This document shows, piece after piece, positions 42,146 to 51,941 of a stretch of 64,000 nucleotides of DNA. The stretch is taken from contig NZ_JASLCE010000008.1 of the NCBI RefSeq assembly GCF_030146175.1, positions 1 through 64,000 on the forward strand, in the 5' to 3' direction. The translations under genes and the position numbers were made by a program. Every line of letters starts with the position of its first letter. Position 1 is the stretch's first letter. The notes beneath the pieces were generated by a model. The model made no database searches, was not told where the DNA came from, and worked only from the letters and a program-made list of their open reading frames with translations. The DNA comes from Flavobacterium sp. Its GTDB lineage: Bacteria; Bacteroidota; Bacteroidia; Flavobacteriales; Flavobacteriaceae.

Positions 42146-42876
42146 CAACACGAACACTCGTTATAGGTGACATACACGGAGGTTTAAAAGGCCTTGAACA
42201 AGTTTTAGCCAAAACAGCACCGACTCAAAACGATACTTTTATCTTTTTAGGAGATCTTGTTGACGGCTGGAGTGATTCGGCTGCAACTGTTAGTTATCTT
42301 ATACAATTTTCACAACAATACAACTGCATTTTTATAAAAGGGAATCATGATTTTTGGTGTGAAGAATGGCTTAAAACCGGGACAGTAAACAAAACCTGGC
42401 TTCAACACGGAGGTCAATCTACTTTTGATAGTTATGAAAAAGTAGATGAAACCACAAGAAATGAGCATCTTGTATTTTTTGACAACATGCACAATTATTA
42501 TGTTGACAGTAAAAATCGTTTGTTTATACATGCTGGCTTTACCTCCATGCATGGACCGGAAAAAGAATTTCATACTTCCAATTACAACTGGGATCGAACT
42601 TTATGGGAAATGGCTTTAACCATGAACTACAGAGTTGTTGATAACATAAAAATATATCCTAAGCGATTGTTACTATTCCATGAGATTTTTATAGGTCATA
42701 CTCCAACTTTGGTATACGATGTAACAACTCCAATGCAAGGTTGCAATGTATGGAATATCGATACCGGTGCCGCATTTACCGGAAGACTATCGGTAATGGA
42801 TATCGCAACAAAAGAATATTGGCAAAGCGATAAACTAATCGATCTTTATCCAAATGAAAAAGGCAGAAATAAATAA
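42142..42876 (+). CDS. PPP-type metallophosphoesterase
   Basis: 244 aa. Calcineurin-like metallophosphatase motifs: GDIHGGLKGLEQVL, FIFLGDLVDGW, FIKGNHDFW, LFIHAGFTSMHG, FIGHTPTLVY. No signal peptide. Shares a start/stop overlap (ATGA) with kptA. Could act on an RNA 2',3'-cyclic phosphate, a KptA by-product, ApnA-type nucleotides or phosphoprotein; the context favours nucleotide/RNA work but this is inference. Confidence 0.88.
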   Translation: MTTRTLVIGDIHGGLKGLEQVLAKTAPTQNDTFIFLGDLVDGWSDSAATVSYLIQFSQQYNCIFIKGNHDFWCEEWLKTGTVNKTWLQHGGQSTFDSYEKVDETTRNEHLVFFDNMHNYYVDSKNRLFIHAGFTSMHGPEKEFHTSNYNWDRTLWEMALTMNYRVVDNIKIYPKRLLLFHEIFIGHTPTLVYDVTTPMQGCNVWNIDTGAAFTGRLSVMDIATKEYWQSDKLIDLYPNEKGRNK

Positions 42877-42910
42877 AACAAAACCATTCACAATATAATA
42901 CACTCACATT

Positions 42911-44362
42911 ATGAACCCATTACTATTAACCGACGGCTATAAAGTAGACCACAGACGCCAGTATCCGGATCAGACAAGCCTGGTATATTCCAACTGGACA
43001 CCCAGAAAAAGCAGAATCGAAGGTGTTAATGAAGTTGTATTTTTTGGTTTACAGTACTTTATAAAAAAATATATTATTGAAAGTTTTGAAAAGGACTTTT
43101 TTCAGCAGCCAAAAACGGAAGTGGTACAAAAATATGCCCGAAGAATCAATAATTATCTGGGTGAAAATCAGGTAGGCACCAAACATATTGAAGATTTACA
43201 CGATCTGGGTTATATTCCAATGGTATTTAAAGCCCTTCCGGAAGGCAGTTCCGTACCGATCCGAATTCCGATGTTTACCATGTACAATACCTTACCGGAG
43301 TTTTTCTGGCTTACCAATTATTTCGAAACCCTGTTATCAGCTGTAATCTGGGTGCCGTGTACATCGGCCACAATAGCACGTCAGTACCGGAAAGTTTTAG
43401 ATCGTTATGCTGCCGAAACATCATCCCTTCCGGAATTTGTCGACTGGCAGGCACATGATTTTTCGATGCGCGGAATGGCCGGAATAGAGGCCGCTACCCT
43501 TTCCGGTGCCGGTCATTTATTAAGCTTTACCGGAACCGATACCATCCCAGCAATAGAATTCCTGGAACAATACTACAATGCCAATTCCGATTCCGAACTT
43601 ATTGGAGGTTCTGTTGCTGCAACCGAACACAGTGTAATGTGCATGGGAACCAATGAAGGTGAATTTGAAACTTTTAAAAGATTAACCACAGAAATATATC
43701 CAAAAGGTATTGTATCGATTGTATCTGACACCTGGGATTTATGGAAAGTACTAACTGATTACCTACCCCGATTAAAAGACAGTATTATCACCCGCGAAGG
43801 CAAAGTCGTAATTCGTCCTGATTCCGGTGATCCGGTAGCTATTATCTGCGGAAATAAAAATGGGAAAACATTGGAAGAACAAAAAGGAGTGATCGAAATT
43901 CTCTGGGATATTTTCGGCGGAACGGTGAATTCAAAAGGCTATAAAGAACTAATTCCGCAAATCGGTGCCATTTACGGAGACAGTATTACCGTAGCCAGAG
44001 CAACGGAAATCTGCGAACAATTAAAACAAAAGGGATTTGCTTCGACCAATGTCGTATTGGGAATCGGATCCTATACCTACCAATATAACACCCGCGACAC
44101 TTTTGGCTTTGCCATGAAAGCGACCTATGGTGAGGTTAACGGTAACGGACGCGCCATTTACAAAGACCCGATTACAGACGACGGTACCAAAAAATCTGCC
44201 AGAGGACTGATACAGATTTACAAAGATCCGGACGGTCATTTCCAACTAAAAGACAATTGTACCTGGGAAGAAGAAACCAAAGGCGAACTAAAGGAAGTCT
44301 TCCGCGACGGTGTTTTAATAATTGACGATAGCTTACAGGAAATCCGAAGTCGAATAAAATAA
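42911..44362 (+). CDS. nadV: Nicotinamide phosphoribosyltransferase (NadV/Nampt)
   Basis: 483 aa, the length of NadV/Nampt enzymes. Converts nicotinamide plus PRPP to NMN. Motifs: MNPLLLTDGYKVDHRRQYPD, VYSNWTPRKSR, FSMRGMAGIEAATLSGAGHL (split: FSMRGMAGIEAA, GAGHLLSFTGTDT), VAATEHSVM, SIVSDTWDLW, VIRPDSGDP, YGDSITV, GIGSYTYQY. Fourth gene after nrtR; PRPP comes from prs in the same operon and nicotinamide from KptA activity. Confidence 0.95.
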   Translation: MNPLLLTDGYKVDHRRQYPDQTSLVYSNWTPRKSRIEGVNEVVFFGLQYFIKKYIIESFEKDFFQQPKTEVVQKYARRINNYLGENQVGTKHIEDLHDLGYIPMVFKALPEGSSVPIRIPMFTMYNTLPEFFWLTNYFETLLSAVIWVPCTSATIARQYRKVLDRYAAETSSLPEFVDWQAHDFSMRGMAGIEAATLSGAGHLLSFTGTDTIPAIEFLEQYYNANSDSELIGGSVAATEHSVMCMGTNEGEFETFKRLTTEIYPKGIVSIVSDTWDLWKVLTDYLPRLKDSIITREGKVVIRPDSGDPVAIICGNKNGKTLEEQKGVIEILWDIFGGTVNSKGYKELIPQIGAIYGDSITVARATEICEQLKQKGFASTNVVLGIGSYTYQYNTRDTFGFAMKATYGEVNGNGRAIYKDPITDDGTKKSARGLIQIYKDPDGHFQLKDNCTWEEETKGELKEVFRDGVLIIDDSLQEIRSRIK

Positions 44363-44407
44363 TCTTTAGAATACAACCAACAGCATCGATACACAAGCCG
44401 TACTGTG

Positions 44408-44415
44408 TATCTTTG
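44408..44415 (+). promoter_or_regulatory. -7 promoter box of methyltransferase gene (TATCTTTG)
   Basis: Exact TAnnTTTG match, 18 nt before the ATG at 44434. Confidence 0.6.
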
Positions 44416-44433
44416 CTGTTTAATTTTTAACCG

Positions 44434-45213
44434 ATGTACCATCAAATAGCCGCCTATCTAAAATTCCTTTGGCATTCCAAAAACCAACATGGTGTACATT
44501 CGCCTTTTGTATTTAGTCTGGTTACCAAATGTTTTTACGATAAAAAAGGTAAGCCGGAATATACCACATTAGGAAATTACAGAAACGCACTTTTACAAAA
44601 TAACACCACGATTTCGGTAACCGACTTTGGAGCCGGTTCCCGGGTTTTTAAATCCAACAACCGATCTGTTGCCCGTATTGCGAAAAATGCCGGGATTTCA
44701 AAAAAAAGAGCCCGTTTGTTGTTCCGATTAGTCCGTTATTTCCAACCGGAAAACATTTTAGAGATTGGTACCTCGCTCGGATTGGCCACCGCTTCGCTGG
44801 CTTCAGGAAACTCCAAAGCCAACATAACCACTATAGAAGGTTGTCCGGAAACGGCTCGTATCGCCCGCGAAAACATGACTACATTCGGTTATCACAACAT
44901 CCATTCGGTTGTTTCCGAATTTCAGGCGTATCTGGATAATACTACCAATCGGAACACAACCTACGATCTGATTTATTTTGACGGCAACCATCAAAAAGAA
45001 GCCACGCTACGGTATTTCGACACCTTGCTTCCCACGATAACCAATGACACGCTTTGGATATTCGACGACATCCATTGGTCGGTCGATATGGAAGAAGCCT
45101 GGCAAAAAATCAAAGAACATCCGCAGGTAACCGTTACGATCGACACCTTTCAATGGGGATTTGTTTTTTTCCGACGCGAACAGGAAAAAGAACATTTCAT
45201 CATACGCGTTTGA
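44434..45213 (+). CDS. SAM-dependent O-methyltransferase-like protein
   Basis: 259 aa, class I Rossmann methyltransferase. SAM-binding motif NILEIGTSLGLATASLAS near residues 108-125, then NITTIEGCPETARIARENM, YDLIYFDGNHQKEATLRYFDTL and DTLWIFDDIHWSVDMEEAW. The N-terminal ~100 residues contain HSKNQHGVHSPFVFSLVTKCF, typical of a Bacteroidota-specific subgroup. Substrate unknown. Own promoter. Confidence 0.85.
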   Translation: MYHQIAAYLKFLWHSKNQHGVHSPFVFSLVTKCFYDKKGKPEYTTLGNYRNALLQNNTTISVTDFGAGSRVFKSNNRSVARIAKNAGISKKRARLLFRLVRYFQPENILEIGTSLGLATASLASGNSKANITTIEGCPETARIARENMTTFGYHNIHSVVSEFQAYLDNTTNRNTTYDLIYFDGNHQKEATLRYFDTLLPTITNDTLWIFDDIHWSVDMEEAWQKIKEHPQVTVTIDTFQWGFVFFRREQEKEHFIIRV

Positions 45214-45314
45214 TCATTTCCTGTAACATTTCTAAAGTTTAGTGCACTTATAGGGTATTAAAAAAACCTTTTTAGTATTTTTAAAAACGAAAATCAACCA
45301 TCGATATAAAGGCA

Positions 45315-46004
45315 ATGGCTAAACCAATCATAGAAATTAAAGAAATTACGAGAGACTTCCCTTTGGGTAACGAAACCGTATACGTATTAAAAGGAATCGA
45401 TTTAACGATCAACAAAGGGGAATATGTAGCCTTAATGGGACCTTCCGGTTCCGGAAAATCCACCCTGATGAATATTTTAGGATGTCTGGACACACCTACT
45501 GCCGGCGATTATATCCTAAACGGAAAAGACGTTAGTAAAATGGGCGATGACGAACTGGCCGAAATCCGAAACAAAGAAATCGGATTCGTTTTCCAGACGT
45601 TTAACCTGTTACCGCGTACGACCGCATTAGACAATGTTGCCCTTCCTATGGTCTATGCCGGTTATTCCAAAAGTGAACGTATCGAACGGGCCACCGAAGT
45701 ACTCAATCAGGTAGGTTTGGGCGATCGTATGGATCACAAACCAAACCAGCTATCGGGTGGACAACGTCAACGTGTAGCCGTAGCCCGTGCTCTGGTTAAC
45801 CGTCCTTCGATTATTCTTGCCGATGAACCAACCGGTAACCTTGACAGTAAGACTTCCGTAGAAATCATGAATCTTTTTAATGAGATCCATGCCAATGGAA
45901 ATACCGTTATTCTGGTAACGCACGAAGAAGATATCGCCGAACACGCACACCGTATCATTCGTTTACGCGATGGTGTTATCGAAAGCGACAATAGAAACAA
46001 ATAA
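45315..46004 (+). CDS. LolD/MacB-type ABC transporter ATP-binding protein
   Basis: 229 aa, one ABC domain. Walker [11 protein letters not shown]-loop [18 protein letters not shown], signature [16 protein letters not shown], Walker [14 protein letters not shown]-loop VTHEED. The LolD-like subfamily partners with FtsX-type permeases for lipoprotein export or efflux. No permease is next to it; it is followed by a cobalamin adenosyltransferase gene. Confidence 0.92.
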   Translation: MAKPIIEIKEITRDFPLGNETVYVLKGIDLTINKGEYVALMGPSGSGKSTLMNILGCLDTPTAGDYILNGKDVSKMGDDELAEIRNKEIGFVFQTFNLLPRTTALDNVALPMVYAGYSKSERIERATEVLNQVGLGDRMDHKPNQLSGGQRQRVAVARALVNRPSIILADEPTGNLDSKTSVEIMNLFNEIHANGNTVILVTHEEDIAEHAHRIIRLRDGVIESDNRNK

Positions 46005-46047
46005 CCCCAACCCTGCTTCACAACCGTGAGCAAAAAATTGCAATATC

Positions 46048-46620
46048 ATGAAAGTATATACCAAAACCGGAGACAAAGGAACCACTGCCCTTTTTGGCGG
46101 AACCCGCGTACCGAAACACCATATCCGTATTGAAAGTTACGGAACCGTAGACGAATTAAACTCTCATATCGGACTAATCCGCGATCAGGAGATGAATACC
46201 TTATATAAAAACGTATTGATTGAAGTACAGGATCGGTTGTTTACATTAGGCGCTATCCTGGCCACGCCACCGGAAAAAGAAGTCCTAAAAAATGGTCAGC
46301 AGCGACTCAATATCAATCGGATTTCGCCGGAAGACATAGCGTATCTCGAAAATGAGATCGATCAGATGGATACGACTTTACCGCCAATGACACATTTCGT
46401 ATTGCCCGGAGGTCACACTACCGTGTCATATTGTCATATTGCGCGCTGTGTTTGTCGTCGTGCGGAGCGTTTAGCGACACATTTACATGAACTGGAACCT
46501 GTCGATCCATTGGTTTTAACCTATTTGAACCGACTTTCTGACTACCTTTTTGTCTTGGCACGAAAGTTGTCATTTGACCTTCAAGCCGATGAAGTAAAGT
46601 GGATTCCACGGAAATCGTAA
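46048..46620 (+). CDS. Cob(I)alamin adenosyltransferase (PduO-type)
   Basis: 190 aa. Makes adenosylcobalamin from cob(I)alamin and ATP. Motifs: KVYTKTGDKGTTALFGGTRVPK (split: MKVYTKTGDKGTTALFGG), SYGTVDELNSHIGLIRD, FVLPGGHTT, HIARCVCRRAER (ATP site) and YLNRLSDYLFVLAR. It can supply B12 to methylmalonyl-CoA mutase, whose helper MeaB is encoded at 57142. Downstream of the ABC ATPase gene by 43 nt. Confidence 0.94.
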   Translation: MKVYTKTGDKGTTALFGGTRVPKHHIRIESYGTVDELNSHIGLIRDQEMNTLYKNVLIEVQDRLFTLGAILATPPEKEVLKNGQQRLNINRISPEDIAYLENEIDQMDTTLPPMTHFVLPGGHTTVSYCHIARCVCRRAERLATHLHELEPVDPLVLTYLNRLSDYLFVLARKLSFDLQADEVKWIPRKS

Positions 46621-46735
46621 ATCGGTCGTTTGAAATCTTACTAGCGAATAACTCCGGAAATCCGGCAAAAACAGCTTATTTGACCGGATTTCAGACACAC
46701 GTTCTTAACTTTTTTTAAAATAAACAAAATTTTAC

Positions 46736-46765
46736 TTGACTATTTCAGTAGAAAATTTATTTTTG
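46736..46765 (+). promoter_or_regulatory. Complete Bacteroidota promoter (TTG-N19-TATTTTTG)
   Basis: TTG at 46736-46738 and TATTTTTG at 46758-46765 with exactly 19 nt between, 25 nt before the DUF2795 ATG. The clearest -33/-7 pair in the window. Confidence 0.75.
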
Positions 46766-46790
46766 CATAAAACTATAAATCGATAACAAG

Positions 46791-47012
46791 ATGTATTGGA
46801 CATTAGAATTAGCATCCTATTTGAGCGATGCGCCGTGGCCAGCCACAAAAGACGAACTTATCGACTACGCTATTAGAACTGGTGCGCCATTGGAAGTGGT
46901 AGAGAACCTGCAATCTATAGAAGACGAAGGAGAGATTTATGAATCCATGGAAGAGATTTGGCCCGATTATCCAACCGACGAAGATTATCTTTGGAACGAG
47001 GATGAATACTAA
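46791..47012 (+). CDS. DUF2795-family small acidic protein
   Basis: 73 aa. Opens MYWTLELASYLSDAPWPATK and contains DELIDYAIRTGAPLEVVENLQ, then an acidic tail rich in Asp/Glu/Tyr. Matches the DUF2795 family. Function unknown. Own complete promoter and terminator. Confidence 0.88.
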   Translation: MYWTLELASYLSDAPWPATKDELIDYAIRTGAPLEVVENLQSIEDEGEIYESMEEIWPDYPTDEDYLWNEDEY

Positions 47013-47028
47013 AAAATAAAAAGCAATG

Positions 47029-47056
47029 AAAAGTCTCCTTATGAGGCTTTTTTTTT
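47029..47056 (+). terminator. Terminator after DUF2795 gene
   Basis: 9-bp stem AAAAGTCTC/GAGGCTTTT (one G-U pair) with loop CTTAT and T8. Confidence 0.8.
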
Positions 47057-47059
47057 GCT

Positions 47060-47067
47060 TAAATTTG
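47060..47067 (+). promoter_or_regulatory. secA: -7 promoter box of secA (TAAATTTG)
   Basis: Exact TAnnTTTG match, 28 nt before the secA ATG at 47095. It overlaps the end of the preceding terminator. Confidence 0.6.
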
Positions 47068-47094
47068 CACACTTTTATTAGAAAACTAAAAATT

Positions 47095-50000
47095 ATGAGT
47101 TTCATAAACAGCATATTAAAAGCTTTTGTAGGAGACAAGTCTCAAAAAGACGTAAAAGCAATCCAACCCCTTATCAATAAAATCAAGTCATTTGAAGGGC
47201 CACTAGCGGCATTATCAAATGATGAGTTACGGGAGAAAACAGTCTATTTTAAAGACATCATCAAAAAAGCCCGCGCTGAAAAAGACGCGAAAATTGAGGC
47301 TTTAAAACAGGAAGTTGAACAAACGGAAGATATTGATAAAAGAGAAGATCTATACGCTTCGATTGATGCTATAGAAAAAGAAGCTTACGACCTTACTGAG
47401 AAAGCCTTATTGGACATTCTACCGGAAGCCTTTGCTGTTGTAAAAGAAACCGCACGTCGTTTTAAAGAAAACACCCATATCACGGTAACCGCTACGCCAA
47501 AAGATCGCGAGTTATCGGCTTCCAAACCGTATATCGTAATTGAAGGCGATAATTCCGTTTGGGCCAATTCCTGGAATGCTGCCGGAAAAGAAATTACCTG
47601 GGATATGATCCACTACGACGTACAGTTGATTGGTGGTGTGGTATTACACCAGGGTAAAATTGCCGAAATGCAAACGGGTGAAGGTAAAACATTAGTAGCA
47701 ACCCTACCAATTTACCTGAATGCTTTAACCGGAAACGGTGTACACCTGGTAACGGTGAACGACTACCTTGCCAAGCGTGATAGCTCGTGGAAAGCGCCTT
47801 TATTCGAATTCCACGGATTAACAGTTGACTGTATCGACAATCACCAGCCCAATACCGAAGGACGTAGAAAAGCATACGAAGCCGATATTACCTACGGTAC
47901 AAATAACGAATTCGGTTTTGACTACCTAAGAGATAACATGGCACATTCGCCGGCAGAATTGGTACAACGCAAACACAATTATGCGATTGTCGATGAGGTG
48001 GATTCCGTTTTAGTGGATGACGCCCGTACGCCATTGATCATTTCTGGTCCGGTTCCACAAGGTGACCGTCACGAATTCAACGAATTAAAACCGAAAGTAG
48101 AAAACTTATATGGCCTTCAGCGCCAATTGGCAAACGGATTCCTAACCGAAGCCAAACGTTTGCTAAAAGAAGGAAACACCAAAGACGGTGGATTCCAGTT
48201 ATTACGCGCACACCGTGCTCTACCTAAAAACAAAGCTTTAATTAAATTCCTGAGTGAAGAAGGTGTAAAACAAATCCTTCAGAAAACGGAAAACCACTAT
48301 ATGGCCGACAACAATCGTGAGATGCCAAAAGTGGACGAAGCCTTATACTTTGTAATCGAAGAAAAAAACAATCAGGTGGAATTGACCGATAACGGTATCA
48401 AATTCCTATCAAAAGATACGGATGATACGTTCTTTATCTTACCGGATATCGGAACCGAAATCGCCGCAATCGAAAAACAACATCTTTCAAAAGAAGACGA
48501 AGCTGAAGCCAAAGAAAGACTATTCCAAGACTTCGGAGTAAAAAGCGAGCGTATTCACACGTTAACGCAGCTTTTAAAAGCCTATACTTTGTTCGAAAAA
48601 GATACGGAATATGTTATCATGGATAACAAAATCCTTATCGTTGATGAGCAAACCGGTCGTATCATGGACGGACGTCGTTATTCCGACGGTTTACACCAGG
48701 CGATCGAAGCCAAAGAAAACGTAAAAATTGAAGCGGCTACACAAACGTTTGCGACCATTACGTTACAGAACTACTTCAGAATGTACAGCAAACTATCGGG
48801 TATGACCGGTACTGCAGTTACAGAAGCGGGTGAGTTATGGGAAATCTATAAATTAGACGTAGTGGAAATTCCAACCAACAGAGGAATTGCCCGAAAAGAT
48901 AAAGAAGATTTAATCTACAGAACGGTACGTGAAAAATTCAACGCCGTAATCGAAGATGTTGTTCAGTTATCCGAATCCGGAAGACCGGTATTGATCGGTA
49001 CAACATCGGTAGAAATCTCCGAGTTATTAAGCCGAATGTTGAAAATGCGTGGTGTAAATCACAACGTATTGAACGCGAAATTACACAAACAGGAAGCGCA
49101 AATCGTTGCTGAAGCCGGTAAACCGGGCGTGGTAACCATCGCAACCAACATGGCTGGTCGTGGTACCGATATTAAATTAACAGACGAAGTAAAAGCAGCC
49201 GGAGGTTTAGCGATCATCGGTACCGAGCGTCACGATTCGCGTCGTGTTGACCGTCAGTTAAGAGGTCGTGCCGGACGTCAGGGAGATCCGGGAAGTTCTC
49301 AGTTCTATGTATCGTTGGAAGACAACCTGATGCGTTTGTTCGGATCGGAACGAGTTGCCAAAATTATGGACCGTATGGGACTAAAAGAAGGCGAAGTGAT
49401 TCAACACTCGATGATGACCAAATCGATCGAAAGAGCACAGAAAAAAGTAGAAGAAAACAACTTCGGTGTTCGTAAACGTTTGTTAGAATATGACGACGTA
49501 ATGAACGCACAACGTGAAGTAGTTTACAAACGTAGAAAACACGCGCTACACGGAGAACGTCTAAAAGTGGATTTAGCCAATATGATGTACGACGTTTGCG
49601 AATTGGTAGTGGAACACAACAAACCATCCGGAGATTTCAAAAACTTCGAATTTGATTTGATCCGTTATTTCGCTATCAGTGGTGCAATTTCAGAAAGTGA
49701 TTTCACTCGTTTATCCGATCGTGAACTAGTTGGAAAATTATACAAAGCCGTATTACAACACTATACGGAAAAATCCGAAAGAAGTGCTAAAGAAGCTTTC
49801 CCGGTAATTAAAAACGTATTCGAAAACAACAACGGACAATTTGAGCGTATCGTGGTTCCGTTTACAGACGGTATCAAATCGTTAAATGTTTTCACCGACT
49901 TACAAAAAGCTTACGAAACAGAAGGAAAATCATTACTGACTGATTTCGAAAAGAACATTACGTTAGCAATTGTAGACGAAGCCTGGAAAAAACACTTACG

Positions 50001-50460
50001 CAAAATGGACGAGTTAAAACAATCCGTTCAGTTAGCCGTACACGAACAAAAAGATCCATTGCTTATCTATAAATTCGAAGCATTCAACCTGTTTAAAAAC
50101 ATGTTGGATAACGTAAATAAAGAAGTAATTTCATTCTTATTTAAAGGGGATCTTCCATCACAAAACCCGAACAACATCCACGAAGCGGAAGAAGTTCCGG
50201 TATTACAGGAAGACTACACCATTTCAAAAGAAGAGGTTCTAAACTCGGAAGAAATTGCCGAGCGTAACCACCAGGCTGCAATGCAACAACAAGCGCAACA
50301 GCAACCGGTAACGGAAACAATCGTTCGCGACGCTCCGAAGATTAACCGTAACGACAACGTGACCATCAAACACGTAATGTCCGGTAAATCCGAAACAATG
50401 AAGTTTAAAAAAGCCGAAGCATTATTAGCATCAGGCGAATGGGTTATCGTTAACGAATAA
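47095..50460 (+). CDS. secA: SecA preprotein translocase ATPase
   Basis: 1121 aa from ATG 47095; an earlier in-frame ATG at 47026 precedes the promoter and terminator and is rejected. Walker A AEMQTGEGKTLVA, helicase-like motifs DEVDSVLVDDARTPLIISG, VTIATNMAGRGTDIKL, and RQLRGRAGRQGDPG. Longer than the ~900 aa proteobacterial SecA because of an insertion around residues 300-480, as is usual in Bacteroidota. The C-terminus (MSGKSETMKFKKAEALLASG) lacks the CxCx8CH zinc motif, so SecB/lipid contacts differ from E. coli. Drives Sec export, which feeds the T9SS proteins in the window. Confidence 0.97.
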   Translation: MSFINSILKAFVGDKSQKDVKAIQPLINKIKSFEGPLAALSNDELREKTVYFKDIIKKARAEKDAKIEALKQEVEQTEDIDKREDLYASIDAIEKEAYDLTEKALLDILPEAFAVVKETARRFKENTHITVTATPKDRELSASKPYIVIEGDNSVWANSWNAAGKEITWDMIHYDVQLIGGVVLHQGKIAEMQTGEGKTLVATLPIYLNALTGNGVHLVTVNDYLAKRDSSWKAPLFEFHGLTVDCIDNHQPNTEGRRKAYEADITYGTNNEFGFDYLRDNMAHSPAELVQRKHNYAIVDEVDSVLVDDARTPLIISGPVPQGDRHEFNELKPKVENLYGLQRQLANGFLTEAKRLLKEGNTKDGGFQLLRAHRALPKNKALIKFLSEEGVKQILQKTENHYMADNNREMPKVDEALYFVIEEKNNQVELTDNGIKFLSKDTDDTFFILPDIGTEIAAIEKQHLSKEDEAEAKERLFQDFGVKSERIHTLTQLLKAYTLFEKDTEYVIMDNKILIVDEQTGRIMDGRRYSDGLHQAIEAKENVKIEAATQTFATITLQNYFRMYSKLSGMTGTAVTEAGELWEIYKLDVVEIPTNRGIARKDKEDLIYRTVREKFNAVIEDVVQLSESGRPVLIGTTSVEISELLSRMLKMRGVNHNVLNAKLHKQEAQIVAEAGKPGVVTIATNMAGRGTDIKLTDEVKAAGGLAIIGTERHDSRRVDRQLRGRAGRQGDPGSSQFYVSLEDNLMRLFGSERVAKIMDRMGLKEGEVIQHSMMTKSIERAQKKVEENNFGVRKRLLEYDDVMNAQREVVYKRRKHALHGERLKVDLANMMYDVCELVVEHNKPSGDFKNFEFDLIRYFAISGAISESDFTRLSDRELVGKLYKAVLQHYTEKSERSAKEAFPVIKNVFENNNGQFERIVVPFTDGIKSLNVFTDLQKAYETEGKSLLTDFEKNITLAIVDEAWKKHLRKMDELKQSVQLAVHEQKDPLLIYKFEAFNLFKNMLDNVNKEVISFLFKGDLPSQNPNNIHEAEEVPVLQEDYTISKEEVLNSEEIAERNHQAAMQQQAQQQPVTETIVRDAPKINRNDNVTIKHVMSGKSETMKFKKAEALLASGEWVIVNE

Positions 50461-50480
50461 CATAATCCTCACAAATATTA

Positions 50481-50520
50481 AAAATCCCTCTGTTTTACAG
50501 GGGGATTTTTATTTTTATAA
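50481..50520 (+). terminator. Terminator of secA
   Basis: 12-bp stem AAAATCCCTCTG/CAGGGGGATTTT (one G-U pair), loop TTTTA, then a T-rich tail. Confidence 0.85.
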
Positions 50521-50601
50521 TAGGCTTAACATCTTTTTTCTATTTTTTTCTTATCTTTTTTTCCGATATAAAAATTATTTCTAATCCTTTAAATTATTAG
50601 T

Positions 50602-51846
50602 ATGGAGTTATACTATTCTTTTTCTATTTTACTCGTTTTAGCCTCATTTTTCGCCTATTTAAACCTTCGTTTCCTAAAGCTTCCCTCGACTATTGGAGTA
50701 ATGATCATCGCAATGATCACTTCGATTATTCTGGTTGTTTTCGGACACATTTTCCCGGATACCCTAACCCGGTTTTCCAAACTTATCGCCGAATTTGACT
50801 TTACGGAAGTCCTGATGGGCGCTATGTTAAACTTCCTGCTTTTTGCCGGAGCGATCCATATTAACATGTTGGATCTAAAAGAACAACGCTGGCCCATTAT
50901 CGTCTTTTCAACACTGAGCGTTATTTTATCAACCTTTATTGTTGGTGTGCTGCTTTATAATATCCTGATCTTATTATCACTCGAGATTCCGTTTATTTAC
51001 TGTTTGTTGTTTGGAGCGCTTATCTCGCCAACCGATCCGATTGCCGTATTGGGAATCCTGAAAAATGCCAATGTACCCAAATCGCTTGAAACCAAAGTTG
51101 CCGGTGAATCGTTGTTTAACGACGGTGTGGCGGTAGTGGTTTTTGCCGTAATCCTACAATTGGCGCAAGGTCGCAACATCGATTTATCCTTTAGTCATAT
51201 TTCTTGGCTAATCATCAAAGAAGCACTCGGCGGATTCCTATTGGGAATGGTATTGGGTGTAACCGCATCGAAAGCGATGCGTAAAATCGACGATTATAAA
51301 GTGTCCGTTTTAATTACATTATCCGTTGTTATGGGTGGTTATTTAATCGCTCATGCGATGCATATTTCCGGTCCGTTAACCATGGTGGCTGCCGGTCTTA
51401 TTATTGGAAACTATGGTAAAAAAACCGCGATGTCTCCCATTACCAAAGATTACCTAAATAAATTCTGGGAACTGATCGATGAAATTATGAACGCCATTCT
51501 GTTCCTGTTTATCGGATTTGAATTACTATTGATTCCGAATATTTTGGGCTACTGGCAAATCGGTTTAATCTGTATACTACTGGTGCTATTTTCCCGTTTT
51601 CTTTCCATCTGGATTCCAACGTTGGTTATTCCATTTAAAGAAAAATTCAACCGTGGAACAATCAAAATCCTGGTTTGGGGTGGTTTACGTGGTGGTGTAT
51701 CAATTGCTTTAGCACTATCAATTGAAGAAGGCCCACACAAACAAATGATCCTTGCGATTACCTATTTTGTAGTGGTATTTTCCATCGTAGTACAAGGCTT
51801 AAGTATTGGAAAACTGGCTAATAAAGTATTACCAAAAGAAGTTTAA
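50602..51846 (+). CDS. Sodium:proton antiporter (CPA1 family)
   Basis: 414-aa inner-membrane protein with about 11-12 hydrophobic segments. CPA1 signatures: [17 protein letters not shown] and [14 protein letters not shown] (conserved Asp pair of the ion site), [15 protein letters not shown] near the C-terminus. Exchanges Na+ or K+ for H+ for pH and salt homeostasis. Lacks a long cytosolic C-terminal domain. Own unit between two terminators. Confidence 0.92.
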   Translation: MELYYSFSILLVLASFFAYLNLRFLKLPSTIGVMIIAMITSIILVVFGHIFPDTLTRFSKLIAEFDFTEVLMGAMLNFLLFAGAIHINMLDLKEQRWPIIVFSTLSVILSTFIVGVLLYNILILLSLEIPFIYCLLFGALISPTDPIAVLGILKNANVPKSLETKVAGESLFNDGVAVVVFAVILQLAQGRNIDLSFSHISWLIIKEALGGFLLGMVLGVTASKAMRKIDDYKVSVLITLSVVMGGYLIAHAMHISGPLTMVAAGLIIGNYGKKTAMSPITKDYLNKFWELIDEIMNAILFLFIGFELLLIPNILGYWQIGLICILLVLFSRFLSIWIPTLVIPFKEKFNRGTIKILVWGGLRGGVSIALALSIEEGPHKQMILAITYFVVVFSIVVQGLSIGKLANKVLPKEV

Positions 51847-51862
51847 CGTTTCAAATCTTTTC

Positions 51863-51895
51863 ACACCTGATAGGTTTTTGAAACCTGTCAGGTGT
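51863..51895. terminator. Long hairpin after antiporter gene
   Basis: Arms ACACCTGA/TCAGGTGT with an inner AGGTTT/AAACCT stem and a small internal mismatch. No T-tract. Related to the ACCTGTCGG hairpin at 5401; likely a genome-wide hairpin element acting as a terminator or mRNA 3' end. Confidence 0.55.
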
Positions 51896-51908
51896 AACCC
51901 ATATAAAT

Positions 51909-51939
51909 AAAAAGCTGTCTTAAATAAGACAGCTTTTTT
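51909..51939. terminator. Bidirectional terminator
   Basis: Stem AAAAAGCTGTCTTA/TAAGACAGCTTTTT between the antiporter and convergent GlcD genes, with A/T tracts on both sides. Confidence 0.85.
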
Positions 51940-51941
51940 GT

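Noticed and set aside
47095..50460. Missing SecA zinc motif as a truncation
   Set aside because: The stop is followed by a proper terminator and long SecA forms without the CxCx8CH tail are usual in Bacteroidota.
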